The position numbers and the translations under genes were made by a program. The notes beneath the pieces were generated by a model. The model did no database searches. It saw only the letters and a list, made by a program, of their open reading frames with translations, and was not told the DNA's origin. DNA of 60,762 nt, taken from Bradyrhizobium jicamae. GTDB lineage: Bacteria > Pseudomonadota > Alphaproteobacteria > Rhizobiales > Xanthobacteraceae. The DNA lies in assembly GCF_018130215.1 (NCBI RefSeq), contig NZ_JAFCKQ010000048.1, positions 1-60,762 of the forward strand. The letters are read 5' to 3'. This document shows, piece by piece, positions 18,804 to 27,763 of this stretch; position 1 is the first letter of the stretch; each line of letters starts with the position of its first letter.

Positions 18804-20000
18804 TCACCGGTCGACTTCACCGAACACGATGTCGAGCGAGCCGAGGATGGCGGAAACGTCGGCGAGCAGATGACCACGGCAGATGTGATCCATCGCCTGG
18901 AGGTGGGCAAAGCCCGGCGCGCGGATCTTGCACTTGTAGGGCTTGTTGGAGCCGTCGGCGACGAGATAGACGCCGAACTCGCCCTTCGGCGCCTCGACCG
19001 CGGCGTAGACCTCGCCGGCCGGCACGTGCACGCCCTCGGTGTAGAGCTTGAAGTGGTGGATGAGGGCTTCCATCGAGCGCTTCATCTCGCCGCGGCGCGG
19101 TGGCGCGATCTTGTTGTCCTCGACCACGACCGGCCCCTGCCCGTCGGGCGCCTTCAGTTTCTCGATGCACTGCTTCATGATCCGCACCGACTGGCGCATC
19201 TCTTCCATGCGGATCAGATAGCGGTCGAAACAGTCGCCGTTCTTGCCGATCGGAACGTCGAAATCCATCTCGGCGTAGCACTCATAGGGCTGCGACTTGC
19301 GCAGGTCCCACGCGGCACCCGAGCCGCGCACCATCACGCCGGAGAAGCCCCACTCCCAGGCCTCCTTGAGCGGCACCACGCCGATGTCGACGTTACGCTG
19401 CTTGAAGATACGGTTGCCGGTGAGCAGCGTGTCGAGGTCCTGGACCACCTGGAGGAACGGATCGCACCACGCCTCGATGTCGTCGATCAGCTTCGGCGGC
19501 AGGTCCTGGTGCACGCCGCCGACGCGGAAGAACGCCGCGTGCATGCGTGAGCCGGAGGCACGCTCGTAGAACACCATCAGCTTCTCGCGCTCCTCGAAGC
19601 CCCACAGCGGCGGGGTCAGCGCGCCGACGTCCATCGCCTGCGTCGTGACGTTGAGCAGATGGGAGAGGATCCGGCCGATCTCGCAATAGAGCACGCGGAT
19701 CAATTGGCCGCGGCGCGGTACGGTGATGCCGAGCAGCTTCTCCGCCGCGAGGCAGAATGCGTGCTCCTGGTTCATCGGCGCGACGTAGTCGAGCCGGTCG
19801 AAATACGGAATCGCCTGCAGATAGGTCTTGTGCTCGATCAGCTTCTCGGTGCCGCGGTGCAAGAGGCCGATATGCGGATCGACGCGCTCGACGACTTCGC
19901 CGTCGAGCTCGAGCACGAGACGCAAGACGCCGTGAGCGGCAGGATGCTGCGGCCCGAAATTGATGGTGAAGTTGCGAAGGTTTTGCGGCTGTTCATTCAT
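18804..20000 (-). CDS. nuoD: NADH-quinone oxidoreductase subunit D
   Basis: 398 residues, the 49-kDa subunit, related to [NiFe]-hydrogenase large subunits, which helps form the quinone site. Signatures are NFGPQHPAAHGVLRLVLEL near residue 11, HIGLLHRGTEKLIE, RLDYVAPMNQEHAF and the C-terminal GSLDIVFGEVDR. Its ATG overlaps the nuoC stop in an ATGA arrangement. Confidence 0.97.
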   Translation of the reverse strand: MNEQPQNLRNFTINFGPQHPAAHGVLRLVLELDGEVVERVDPHIGLLHRGTEKLIEHKTYLQAIPYFDRLDYVAPMNQEHAFCLAAEKLLGITVPRRGQLIRVLYCEIGRILSHLLNVTTQAMDVGALTPPLWGFEEREKLMVFYERASGSRMHAAFFRVGGVHQDLPPKLIDDIEAWCDPFLQVVQDLDTLLTGNRIFKQRNVDIGVVPLKEAWEWGFSGVMVRGSGAAWDLRKSQPYECYAEMDFDVPIGKNGDCFDRYLIRMEEMRQSVRIMKQCIEKLKAPDGQGPVVVEDNKIAPPRRGEMKRSMEALIHHFKLYTEGVHVPAGEVYAAVEAPKGEFGVYLVADGSNKPYKCKIRAPGFAHLQAMDHICRGHLLADVSAILGSLDIVFGEVDR

Positions 20001-20614
20001 GGCTTCGGCTCCGCCTTGGCCTTCTCGTCACCGGGCAGCGGATAGTCCGCGCCTTCCCAGGGCGAGAGGAAATCGAACTTGCGGAATTCCTGGTTGAGCC
20101 TGACCGGCTCGTACACCACCCGCTTCTCCTGGTCGTCGTAGCGGACCTCGACGAAGCCTGTGAGCGGGAAATCCTTGCGCAGCGGGTGGCCGTCGAAACC
20201 GTAGTCGGTCAGCAGGCGCCGCATGTCGGGATGGCCGGTGAAGATCACGCCGTAGAGATCGTAGGTCTCGCGCTCGAACCAGTCGGCGCCCGGCAGGACG
20301 CTGATGATCGAGGGCACCTGCGTGGTCTCGTCGGCCTCGCCGCGCAGGCGGATGCGCGTGTTCAGCACCGGCGACAGCAGATGATAGACCACGTCGAAGC
20401 GCTTCTCGCGGCCGGGATAGTCGACCGCGGTCACGTCGGTGATGTTGACGAAGCGGCAGTTGGGGTCGTCACGCAGGAAGGTGACGACATCGATGATCCT
20501 GCCGATCTCGACATCGATGGTGAGTTGGTTGAACGCGACCGAGTGCGCGACCGCCGCGCCCGGAAGCGCGCTCACGATCGTCTGCCCAAGGGCGTCGAGC
20601 TTGCCGTCGTCCAT
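19997..20614 (-). CDS. nuoC: NADH-quinone oxidoreductase subunit C
   Basis: 205 residues, the 30-kDa subunit of the peripheral arm. The family motif WFERETYDLYGVIFTGHPDMRR-type segment lies at about residues 120-141, followed by the conserved HPLRKDFPL loop. A charged tail EKAKAEPKP ends the protein. It starts 11 bases after the nuoB stop and is a separate gene, not fused to nuoD as in enterobacteria. Confidence 0.96.
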   Translation of the reverse strand: MDDGKLDALGQTIVSALPGAAVAHSVAFNQLTIDVEIGRIIDVVTFLRDDPNCRFVNITDVTAVDYPGREKRFDVVYHLLSPVLNTRIRLRGEADETTQVPSIISVLPGADWFERETYDLYGVIFTGHPDMRRLLTDYGFDGHPLRKDFPLTGFVEVRYDDQEKRVVYEPVRLNQEFRKFDFLSPWEGADYPLPGDEKAKAEPKP

Positions 20615-20625
20615 GACGTAGAACC

Positions 20626-21210
20626 TTAGCGTTCGATGGTGCCGATGCGGCGGATCTTCTTCTGCAACAGCAGCACGCCGTATAGCAGTGCTTCCGCCGT
20701 GGGCGGGCAGCCCGGCACGTAGATGTCGATCGGAACGATGCGATCGCAGCCGCGCACCACCGAGTAGGAATAGTGGTAGTAGCCGCCGCCATTGGCGCAG
20801 GAGCCCATCGAGATGACATAGCGCGGCTCCGGCATCTGGTCGTAGACCTTGCGCAGCGCGGGCGCCATCTTGTTGGTCAGGGTGCCCGCGACGATCATCA
20901 CGTCGGACTGCCGCGGCGAGGCACGCGGCGCAAAGCCGAAGCGCTCGACGTCGTAGCGTGGCATCGACACCTGCATCATCTCGACTGCGCAGCAGGCGAG
21001 ACCGAAGGTCATCCACATCAGGGAGCCGGTGCGCGCCCAGGTGATGAGATCGTCGGCGGCCGCCACGAAGAAGCCCTTGTCGGACAGTTCGTGGTTGACC
21101 TCGAGGAAGAACGGATCATTTGCGCCGACCGGCTTGCCGGTCGACGGATCGAGGATGCCCGTCGGCGCCTGCGCGATCGCCGGCTGCGAGGGTGCGGAGC
21201 TCAATCCCAT
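20626..21210 (-). CDS. nuoB: NADH-quinone oxidoreductase subunit B
   Basis: 194 residues, the PSST subunit carrying cluster N2, the last electron donor to quinone. Ligands are the adjacent C73-C74 in LACCAVEMM, C138 in SMGSCANGGG and C168 in VPGCPP. The ATG at 21210 lies 10 bases inside the end of nuoA; a longer start seven codons upstream is possible but less like the family. Confidence 0.96.
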   Translation of the reverse strand: MGLSSAPSQPAIAQAPTGILDPSTGKPVGANDPFFLEVNHELSDKGFFVAAADDLITWARTGSLMWMTFGLACCAVEMMQVSMPRYDVERFGFAPRASPRQSDVMIVAGTLTNKMAPALRKVYDQMPEPRYVISMGSCANGGGYYHYSYSVVRGCDRIVPIDIYVPGCPPTAEALLYGVLLLQKKIRRIGTIER

Positions 21211-21566
21211 TCGAGCGCGCCTTTCTTCCATTCATAAGCAAATCCGACCGTCAGCACGGCCAGGAACACCATCATCGACCAGAACCCGGCGGCGCCGAGC
21301 TTTCCGAACGCCACCGCCCAGGGGAACAGGAACGCCACTTCGAGGTCGAAGATGATGAAGAGGATCGCCACCAGATAGAAGCGGACGTCGAACTTCATGC
21401 GGGCGTCGTCAAATGCGTTGAATCCGCATTCATAGGCGGACAGCTTTTCCGGGTCCGGCGACTGGAACGCGACCAGGAACGGCGCGATCAGGAGCGCCAG
21501 CCCGATCAGGCTGGCGACCCCGACAAAGACCACGAGCGGGAGGTAATTCTGCAGGATGCCGGTCAT
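21201..21566 (-). CDS. nuoA: NADH-quinone oxidoreductase subunit A
   Basis: 121 residues, three membrane helices, first gene of the complex I operon. Signatures are YECGFNAFDDARMKFDVRFYLVA in the long loop and ILFIIFDLEVAFLFPWA in helix 2, where the acidic residues are conserved. The ATG at 21566 fits the family length. All fourteen nuo genes follow on one strand with gaps of at most 45 bases. Confidence 0.97.
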   Translation of the reverse strand: MTGILQNYLPLVVFVGVASLIGLALLIAPFLVAFQSPDPEKLSAYECGFNAFDDARMKFDVRFYLVAILFIIFDLEVAFLFPWAVAFGKLGAAGFWSMMVFLAVLTVGFAYEWKKGALEWD

Positions 21567-21780
21567 CGGCGAGGCCTTCTCGCTGCGGGTTCGGATAAGC
21601 CGCAGATTCGTTGATTGGAATTGTTCTTGAGGCTTTAGCGCAGCGCAACAGGGGGCGCAAGACAAGCTATTTTGACGCTTTTACCGCCATTGCGGCGGCC
21701 TCTCGGCCCGATCCGGCGACGCGCCTGCCTCGTTGGGGCAACGCTGCGGGAGCGCCCTGGTGCCGTGCACTGATCCCATA
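21567..21780 (-). promoter_or_regulatory. Spacer upstream of the nuo operon
   Basis: These 214 bases between nuoA and the end of the marR-type gene must contain the nuo promoter, because the upstream gene is accessory and its own stop lies at 21781. No sequence matches a -35/-10 pair well enough to assign, and I see no strong hairpin. Confidence 0.4.
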
Positions 21781-22296
21781 TCAGCCCAGCTCCTTTTCGG
21801 CAGCGAGCATGTGGGCCGCGGTCGCGGTCAGCCGGTCGATCTGGCCGAGCAGCTGCTCAAGCTCCTGCGATGTCAGCTGTTCCAGCAGGCGGCGGTTGCG
21901 CTCCTGCGCGCCTGCCACGATCACGTCGTGAGCGGCGAGCCCGGCCTTGGTCAGCGAGACCAATGTTTCCCGGTTGTCACGCGGATTGACGGCCTTGGCG
22001 ACCAGCTTGCGCGCGACGAGTTCGGCAAGCGCCCGGCTGATCTGCCCCTTGTCCATGCCGACGGCCTCCGCCAGCCGCACCACGCTCATCGGCGGCCGCC
22101 GGCCGAGCGAGGCGACCAGGCCGAACTCGACCGAGGACAGCCCGGCGAGCCGCTTGTAGCGCAGGATCGCACCGCGCTTGAGCAGGTTCGCCAGCACCAT
22201 CAGCCGCGACGACATCATCGCGGTGATCGGCGCCAGCCCGCTATCGACGACGATGTCCGCCGGCAGGGGCCTCGCGGTCTTCAGCTTCTCGTTCAT
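21781..22296 (-). CDS. MarR family transcriptional regulator
   Basis: 171 residues. A winged-helix dimer with the recognition region MSVVRLAEAVGMDKGQISRALAELV at about residues 70-94 and the wing NPRDNRETLVSLTKAG near 103-118, flanked by dimerisation helices. It is transcribed away from the Rieske oxygenase and MFS genes, with the two start codons 127 bases apart. It is therefore likely their ligand-responsive repressor and autoregulated. The ligand is unknown, but an aromatic acid is usual for this arrangement. Confidence 0.88.
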   Translation of the reverse strand: MNEKLKTARPLPADIVVDSGLAPITAMMSSRLMVLANLLKRGAILRYKRLAGLSSVEFGLVASLGRRPPMSVVRLAEAVGMDKGQISRALAELVARKLVAKAVNPRDNRETLVSLTKAGLAAHDVIVAGAQERNRRLLEQLTSQELEQLLGQIDRLTATAAHMLAAEKELG

Positions 22297-22344
22297 GACC
22301 CACCTCTGCCAACAAAGCCGTGCGCTGCCAAGCTAACCGATATC

Positions 22345-22382
22345 GTTGACAATGTCATCGATCTATCGTTGACTAAGTCAAC
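22345..22382. promoter_or_regulatory. Twin MarR-type palindromic operators in the divergent promoter
   Basis: A perfect palindrome GTTGACTAAGTCAAC (22368-22382) is preceded by a near copy GTTGACAATGTCATC (22345-22359). Their centres are 23 bases apart, close to two helical turns. Both overlap TTGACA/TTGACT hexamers that could serve as -35 elements, so binding would block transcription. They sit midway between the divergent marR and oxygenase starts. Confidence 0.7.
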
Positions 22383-22423
22383 ACAAGACGGCCGGGTATT
22401 GGCCCGTCGCAGGAGGAAACGGC

Positions 22424-23614
22424 ATGACCATCAGCCAGCGCGATCGCGATCTCGGCACCGCCTACGCCATGAAGCCGTCGGCGACGCGGACGGAGCTGAC
22501 CTCGGTCGTCCGGGGAACGCCGATGGGCGAACTGCTGCGCCGCTACTGGCACCCGGTCGGCCTCGTCGCCGATGCCACCGATATCCCCAGAAAAGTGCGC
22601 GCGCTCGGCGAGGATTTGATCCTGTTCCGCGACAGGCATGGACGGGTCGGGCTCCTGCATGCCCGCTGCTGTCACCGCGGCACCACGCTTTATTATGGCA
22701 AGGTCGAGGAAGACGGCATCCGCTGCTGCTACCATGGATGGAAATTCGACACCGAAGGCCACTGCCTCGAGCAGCCCTGCGAGCCGGACGGCGGCCTGTT
22801 CAGGGACAAGGTGCGCCAACCCTGGTATCCGGTTGAGGAGCGCTACGGCCTGATCTTCGCCTATATGGGTCCGGCAGGGAAAAGGCCCGTTCTGCCGCGC
22901 TACGAATGCCTCGAGACCATGGACGACGGCGAATTCGTCGAGGCCGACGATTCCTCGATCGGCGGCGGCGGCCCGGCCGTGATCCCCTGCAACTGGCTGC
23001 AGCATTTCGAGAACGTGGTCGATCCCTATCACGTGCCGGTGCTGCACGGCTCATTCAGCGGGCCGCAATTCACCAACATGATGGCCTCGATGCCGGAGGT
23101 GAAGTTCGAGATGTCGCCGCGCGGCGTCGCCGTGCGCTCGATCCGCAAGCAGGACGACGGCCGTGTGTTCTACCGCGTCACCGAGGCCGCCCTCCCCACG
23201 CTCCGCGTGGTGCCCAATCCCCGCGTCGCGCAGTTCGCGCGTGTGGAATCGATCGGCTGGACCCTGCCGATCGACGACACCTCGTTCCGCATCTACGTCG
23301 CCGGCCGCGTCAGGAATGCGGGCGACATCGGACGCATGCGCTCGAAGTTCAACGGCAAGTTCTGGTGGGACATGACCGAGCGGGAGCACCAGCAATTCCC
23401 TGGTGACTACGAGGCGCAGGTCGGCCAGGGCGCGCAGACCGTTCATTCCGAGGAGCATTTCGGCCAGAGCGACCGCGGCATCCTGATGATCCGCCGCATG
23501 CTCTCCGACCAGCTCGAGGCGGTGGCCGCGGGCCGCGACCCCATCGGCGTGTCGTTCGACGCCGACGCGAAGCCGGTCGAATTCGAGGCCGGGAATTACA
23601 TCCGCGAGGCGTGA
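22424..23614 (+). CDS. Rieske 2Fe-2S aromatic-ring oxygenase, large subunit
   Basis: 396 residues. The N-terminal Rieske domain has ligands C82, H84 (CCHRG), C101 and H104 (CCYHGW). The catalytic domain has the bridging aspartate D200 and iron ligands H203 and H208 in NVVDPYHVPVLHG. This is the architecture of single-component-type oxygenases such as phthalate 4,5-dioxygenase, vanillate or 5,5'-dehydrodivanillate demethylases; the true substrate is unknown. No reductase or ferredoxin gene is nearby, so electrons must come from elsewhere. An AGGAGG site lies 7 bases before the ATG. It is followed by an MFS gene 42 bases on. Confidence 0.9.
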   Translation: MTISQRDRDLGTAYAMKPSATRTELTSVVRGTPMGELLRRYWHPVGLVADATDIPRKVRALGEDLILFRDRHGRVGLLHARCCHRGTTLYYGKVEEDGIRCCYHGWKFDTEGHCLEQPCEPDGGLFRDKVRQPWYPVEERYGLIFAYMGPAGKRPVLPRYECLETMDDGEFVEADDSSIGGGGPAVIPCNWLQHFENVVDPYHVPVLHGSFSGPQFTNMMASMPEVKFEMSPRGVAVRSIRKQDDGRVFYRVTEAALPTLRVVPNPRVAQFARVESIGWTLPIDDTSFRIYVAGRVRNAGDIGRMRSKFNGKFWWDMTEREHQQFPGDYEAQVGQGAQTVHSEEHFGQSDRGILMIRRMLSDQLEAVAAGRDPIGVSFDADAKPVEFEAGNYIREA

Positions 23615-23656
23615 CGCACGCCCTCGAAACAAGCAAGAACAGATCGGGGAAACGCC

Positions 23657-24952
23657 ATGGTCGATCTCGCACCGCAGGCCGGCGTGCAGGCAGAGGCCGC
23701 CGCACGCCCGTCCGCCCGGCGCTATTACGTGCTCGGCCTGCTCACGATCATCTACGCGCTCAATTTCCTCGACCGGACGATCTTCAATGTCCTGATCGAG
23801 CCCATCAAGAAGGAGTTCACGCTCAGCGACACCACGATGGGACTTTTGGCGGGCTTCGGCTTCGTGCTGTTCTATTCGCTGCTCGGCATTCCCATTGCGC
23901 GGATGGCCGATCGCATGAACCGCCGCAACATCGTCGCCGTGGCGTTCGCGTTCTGGAGCGCGATGACCTATCTTTGCGGCATGGCCTCCAGCGTCACCAC
24001 GCTGGCACTGGCGCGGATCGGGGTCGGCCTCGGCGAATCCGCCGGCACCCCGGCGTCGCAATCCCTGATCGCCGATCTCTTCGACAAGAACGAACGGCCG
24101 CGCGCGCTCGGAATCTATGCCATCGGCACCTATCTCGGCGTGTTCCTCGGCTATTTCATCGGCGGCTATGTCAACCAGCACTATGGCTGGCGGATGGCCT
24201 TCTTCACCGCCGGCCTTCCCGGCGTGGCGCTCGCCGCAATCCTGTGGCTCACCATCTCCGAGCCGCGGCGGGGCGCAATGGCCGAGACCTTCAAGGCCGA
24301 GCCGATCGTCCCGACGCTGCGCTTCCTGTTCTCGCAGCCGAGCTTCGTCATCGTGCTGGTCGGCTTCTGCCTGACCACCTACACGAACTACGCCACCGCG
24401 GTGTGGATCCCGCCGTTCCTGGCGCGCATCCATCATCTGACAAGCGCCGAGATCGGCACCTATGCCGGCACCTTCAAGGGCCTCGCCGGCATGGCCGGCA
24501 CACTGACCGGCGGCCTCGTCGTGGCAAGGATCAGCCGCCGCGACGACCGCTGGAAATTATGGGCGCCGGCGATCATGTCCGGCCTCGCCGGCCCGGTCTT
24601 CGCGCTGTGCATGCTGACGCAAAGCTTCACGCTGATGGTCGCGACCCTGGCGCTGACCTCGTTCCTGGTCGGCTTTCATCTCGGCCCGATCTTCGCGATC
24701 GCCCAGACGGTCGCAAAGCCCAGCATGCGGGCGCTGGCGTCCGCGATCGTGCTGCTCACCGCCACCTGCTTCGGCCAGGGCATCGGCCCGCTTGCCGTCG
24801 GCATGATCAACGACGCGCTGAAGGGCAACTACGGCACTGACGCGGTGCGCTATTCGCTGCTGTCGGCCGCCGCGACCACCACGCTCGGCGCCCTCCTCTT
24901 CGTCTGCGCGGCGCGCGCGATCCGGTCCGACATCGCGCGCGCGAGTTCGTAG
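23657..24952 (+). CDS. MFS transporter, probable substrate uptake permease
   Basis: 431 residues with about 12 membrane helices. The loop between helices 2 and 3 has the MFS motif GIPIARMADRMNRRNIV, helix 4 has LARIGVGLGESAGTPAS and helix 1 has IYALNFLDRTIFNVL, a pattern common in spinster-like and aromatic-acid carriers. It is probably cotranscribed with the Rieske oxygenase and so likely imports its substrate. Its stop is only 4 bases from the stop of the convergent hydrolase gene, with no terminator between. Confidence 0.88.
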   Translation: MVDLAPQAGVQAEAAARPSARRYYVLGLLTIIYALNFLDRTIFNVLIEPIKKEFTLSDTTMGLLAGFGFVLFYSLLGIPIARMADRMNRRNIVAVAFAFWSAMTYLCGMASSVTTLALARIGVGLGESAGTPASQSLIADLFDKNERPRALGIYAIGTYLGVFLGYFIGGYVNQHYGWRMAFFTAGLPGVALAAILWLTISEPRRGAMAETFKAEPIVPTLRFLFSQPSFVIVLVGFCLTTYTNYATAVWIPPFLARIHHLTSAEIGTYAGTFKGLAGMAGTLTGGLVVARISRRDDRWKLWAPAIMSGLAGPVFALCMLTQSFTLMVATLALTSFLVGFHLGPIFAIAQTVAKPSMRALASAIVLLTATCFGQGIGPLAVGMINDALKGNYGTDAVRYSLLSAAATTTLGALLFVCAARAIRSDIARASS

Positions 24953-24956
24953 CAAC

Positions 24957-25856
24957 TCAGCTCGTCATGAAGGCGAGCATATCGGACAGCAGCTGCCCGG
25001 CATGCGTCAGCGGCAGCGCGTGCGGCGCGCCCTCATAGACGTTGAGCCTGCTGCCGCTGATCAGCTTCGCCGTCCTGGCGCCGGTCAGCGGGAGCGGCGC
25101 ACTGGCGTCCCTGTCGCCGTGCACGATCAGGGTCGGACGGTCGATCCTGGCCGCCGCCGCGCGCAGGTCGGCGAAGGAGATGGTCCTGCGGCAGGCCAAT
25201 GCGACCGGCAGCGGCACGCTCAGCATCATCTCGCGGATCCAGGCCCGCGTCACCTCGGACGTGTCGGGCATGAAGAACGGCGCCTCGTTGGCGGCCATCC
25301 ATTTCGGGAAGTCCTGCGCGATGGCGTCGTTCTGCGCATCGATCATCGGCTTCGGCACCGCGTCGGGATTGTCTTCGGTCTGCAGCAGGAACGGTGTCGT
25401 CGGCGCGACGAGGACGAGCCGGGCGATCCGATCCGAGCCGTGGCGCGCAAGGTAGTTGACCGCCTCGATCGAGCCCATCGAATGCGCCACCAGCGTGACG
25501 TCGCGAAGGTCGCGTTGCTCGATCACCTCGGCGACATCATCGGTCAGCGTCTCCAGATCATAGCCGGTCATCGGCATGTCGGAGCGGCCATGCCCGCGCC
25601 TGTCCGGCGCGACACAGCGGTAACCCCTTGCGTTGAGCGCAACGATATGGCTGCCCCAGACGCTGGAATTGAACGTCCAGGCGGCAAGGAACAGCACCGG
25701 CCGGCCGGAGCCCCAATCCTGCACGAACAGCGAGGTGCCGTCTTTCGCCGTCGCGCGTGATGAACGCGCCGGCTGCTGTATCGCTTGCGCTGCGGCCGGC
25801 GCGGCCGCAAGAGCGGTGCCGAGCAACGTTGCTTCGAGGACGGTTCGACGGTTCAT
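24957..25856 (-). CDS. Tat-exported alpha/beta hydrolase
   Basis: 299 residues. The N-terminus MNRRTVLEATLLGTALAAAP is a twin-arginine signal, cleaved around AAAQA near residue 25. The nucleophile elbow AHSMGS places the catalytic serine at 126, the acid is in HGDRDASAP and the histidine in EGAPHALP, as in haloperoxidase/esterase relatives. The oxyanion region is AAWTFNSSVW. The ATG at 25856 follows AGGAG at 8 bases. It is convergent with the MFS gene and may hydrolyse an ester outside the cytoplasm before uptake; the substrate is not known. Confidence 0.88.
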   Translation of the reverse strand: MNRRTVLEATLLGTALAAAPAAAQAIQQPARSSRATAKDGTSLFVQDWGSGRPVLFLAAWTFNSSVWGSHIVALNARGYRCVAPDRRGHGRSDMPMTGYDLETLTDDVAEVIEQRDLRDVTLVAHSMGSIEAVNYLARHGSDRIARLVLVAPTTPFLLQTEDNPDAVPKPMIDAQNDAIAQDFPKWMAANEAPFFMPDTSEVTRAWIREMMLSVPLPVALACRRTISFADLRAAAARIDRPTLIVHGDRDASAPLPLTGARTAKLISGSRLNVYEGAPHALPLTHAGQLLSDMLAFMTS

Positions 25857-25983
25857 CTGCGCGTCTCCTTTGCGGATCATCCGGCAACACTGTCGTTGCC
25901 GACGTCCTTGATCATCGCAAAGGACCATCGTGCGGGCGATTACGCGGAAGGTAATCGAGCGCGCGACGTCTCGATCGCCTTCG

Positions 25984-27006
25984 TCAGGCCAGCTTGCCCG
26001 TGTATTTCTCCAGCGTCGCCCAGGCATCGGCGCCGTAAGTCTTCTGCCACTGCGTGTAGAAGCCGGCCCTCACAAGCGCAGCCCTGAACTGCACGGGATC
26101 GGGCGTGCTGAAGATCATGCCCTTGTCCGTGAGTTCGGCCTGCAATGAGCGATCCATCGCGACAAGGTCGGCGCGCTCCTTCAGCGCCGCCGCGTCGAAC
26201 GCGGCATTGATGATCTCGAACAGATCCGGCGGCAGGCCCGCCATCGCGCGGCGGTTGCCGAGCACCCAGTAGCCGCTCCAGCAATGGTTCGACAGTGCGC
26301 AATATTTCTGCACCTCGTAGAGCTTTCCGGTCGAGACCTGCGCCAGGGGATTCTCCTGCCCCTCGACGATGTGGGTCTGCAGCGCCGAATAGAGCTCGCT
26401 GTAGGAGATGCTCGACGGCAAGGCACCGAGGCCGGAGAACAGCGACGTCAGAAGCGCGGTCACCGGCACGCGGATCTTGAAACCCTTGAGGTCGTCGACG
26501 CTGTTGAGCTGCCGGCTCGAGGACGAGGTGATCTGGCGGAAGCCGTTGTCCCAGGCCTTCTTCATCGGCACCACGCCGGTCCTGGCGATCGCGTCGCGGA
26601 CGAGGTCGCCGACGCCGCCGTCCATCGCCGCCCAGACCTGGTCGTAGGACTGGAACGCGAAGCCGATGCTGGGCAGGCCCGACAGCGGCACCAGCGTCGA
26701 CAACGTCATGCTCGGGGCAGCCAGCAGGTCGATGCCGCCAGCCCGGACCTGCGACAGCATTTCCGGGTCGCCGCCGAGTTGGCTGTTGGCGAACACGGTG
26801 ATGTTGACCCGCCCGGACGACTGCGCGGCGATCGCCCTGGTGGCCTCGGTCAGGCGGATGGTGAGGGGATGGGTTTCCGGCGTGTTGACACCGAGCTTGA
26901 AATCGAACTCCGCGCCGGCACGGGCTTGTTTACCAAGAAGGCCGGCGGCGAGCACGCCGGTACCCGCGCCAAGGAGGCCCCTGCGGGTCAGATTCGTTGT
27001 TTTCAT
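25984..27006 (-). CDS. TRAP transporter substrate-binding protein (DctP family), orphan
   Basis: 340 residues. A twin-arginine-like signal (NLTRRGLLGAGTGVLAAGLL) precedes a periplasmic binding domain. Family markers are KLGVNTPETHPLTIRL, VFANSQLGGDPEMLSQVRAGGID and the conserved arginine region LKGFKIRVPVTAL, with VEGQENPLAQV later. No dctQ or dctM membrane gene is adjacent, so it either serves a distant permease or has another role. It is transcribed in the direction of the hydrolase, 127 bases apart, possibly in one unit. The ATG at 27006 was chosen by the signal sequence. Confidence 0.88.
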   Translation of the reverse strand: MKTTNLTRRGLLGAGTGVLAAGLLGKQARAGAEFDFKLGVNTPETHPLTIRLTEATRAIAAQSSGRVNITVFANSQLGGDPEMLSQVRAGGIDLLAAPSMTLSTLVPLSGLPSIGFAFQSYDQVWAAMDGGVGDLVRDAIARTGVVPMKKAWDNGFRQITSSSSRQLNSVDDLKGFKIRVPVTALLTSLFSGLGALPSSISYSELYSALQTHIVEGQENPLAQVSTGKLYEVQKYCALSNHCWSGYWVLGNRRAMAGLPPDLFEIINAAFDAAALKERADLVAMDRSLQAELTDKGMIFSTPDPVQFRAALVRAGFYTQWQKTYGADAWATLEKYTGKLA

Positions 27007-27196
27007 TATTGTTTTTCTCCCGAACGTGTCCCCGCGCCTGCCGATAGTCTCGACGCTGCCGCCGACCGGCGCAAGGCGCCGCGAAACCAACCACCCGCTC
27101 GACGAAACCATTTTGGGGAACCCGCGAAACGATCCGGAAACAGATCGGGCTTACCACTCTCCTCAACAAATGGCGCACAGACGCCCGGAGGCGACG

Positions 27197-27397
27197 ATGA
27201 ACCACTCGATCCATTCAGCTGATCGCGCGACCCACCTCAAGATCGTGGTCGTTGCGCTCGTGGCCGGCATCGCGGTTGCGGCTTTCGGCATCTCGGCCCG
27301 GACCAATTCGGACTTCACTGAAACCGCCCAGACCCACGTCATCAAGGCCGGCAAGCCGGTCGCGATCACGTCGTCGGAGACCTCGGCCGTTCGCTAA
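27197..27397 (+). CDS. Small conserved membrane or exported protein
   Basis: 66 residues. A hydrophobic segment IVVVALVAGIAVAAFGISA (about 16-34) follows a polar start and leads to a Thr/Ser-rich tail ending KAGKPVAITSSETSAVR. The sequence resembles a short hypothetical protein seen repeatedly in Bradyrhizobium. GGAGG lies 7 bases upstream of the ATG. No function is known; it could be a one-helix inner-membrane protein. Confidence 0.65.
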   Translation: MNHSIHSADRATHLKIVVVALVAGIAVAAFGISARTNSDFTETAQTHVIKAGKPVAITSSETSAVR

Positions 27398-27550
27398 GAC
27401 GCTTCGGGGCCGATCCTGCACTTGCCGGACAGCCCCTCAACGTGATCTCTTAACGCCAGCCTAAAGCGGCTATTCGATTGCAAGCGACTCTGAGACCCCA
27501 GTTTTAAAAATTGTTCCCTAAGGTCAGCGTCAACAGAGGCGTAGGCCACA

Positions 27551-27751
27551 ATGAATTTGCAAGAGCAAACCGTTTCAACCGGCTTCAAGATCGTCTGCAC
27601 CGATTGCGGCAGCCTGTCGATCAAGCCGACCGATCCTGTGCATGCCTCCGACGACACCCCGATCGTGTGTCGCCACTGCAGCGCTGTGCGCGGCACGGTG
27701 GCCGACCTGCACGTCCTGGCGCGGCGCGGAAGCGACCTGTTCGAATTCTAG
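27551..27751 (+). CDS. Small zinc-ribbon-like protein
   Basis: 66 residues with two CxxC knuckles, CTDC and CRHC, 24 residues apart from first to first (about residues 16-19 and 40-43), as in rubredoxin-like or zinc-ribbon folds. The rest is short and polar, ending DLFEF. It has no recognised partner. A role in binding metal, RNA or protein is inferred from the knuckles only. Confidence 0.6.
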   Translation: MNLQEQTVSTGFKIVCTDCGSLSIKPTDPVHASDDTPIVCRHCSAVRGTVADLHVLARRGSDLFEF

Positions 27752-27763
27752 CCGGGCCCTCGA

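Noticed and set aside
21567..21780. Search for a consensus promoter before nuoA
   Set aside because: Only weak hexamers with poor spacing were found, so no precise site is claimed.
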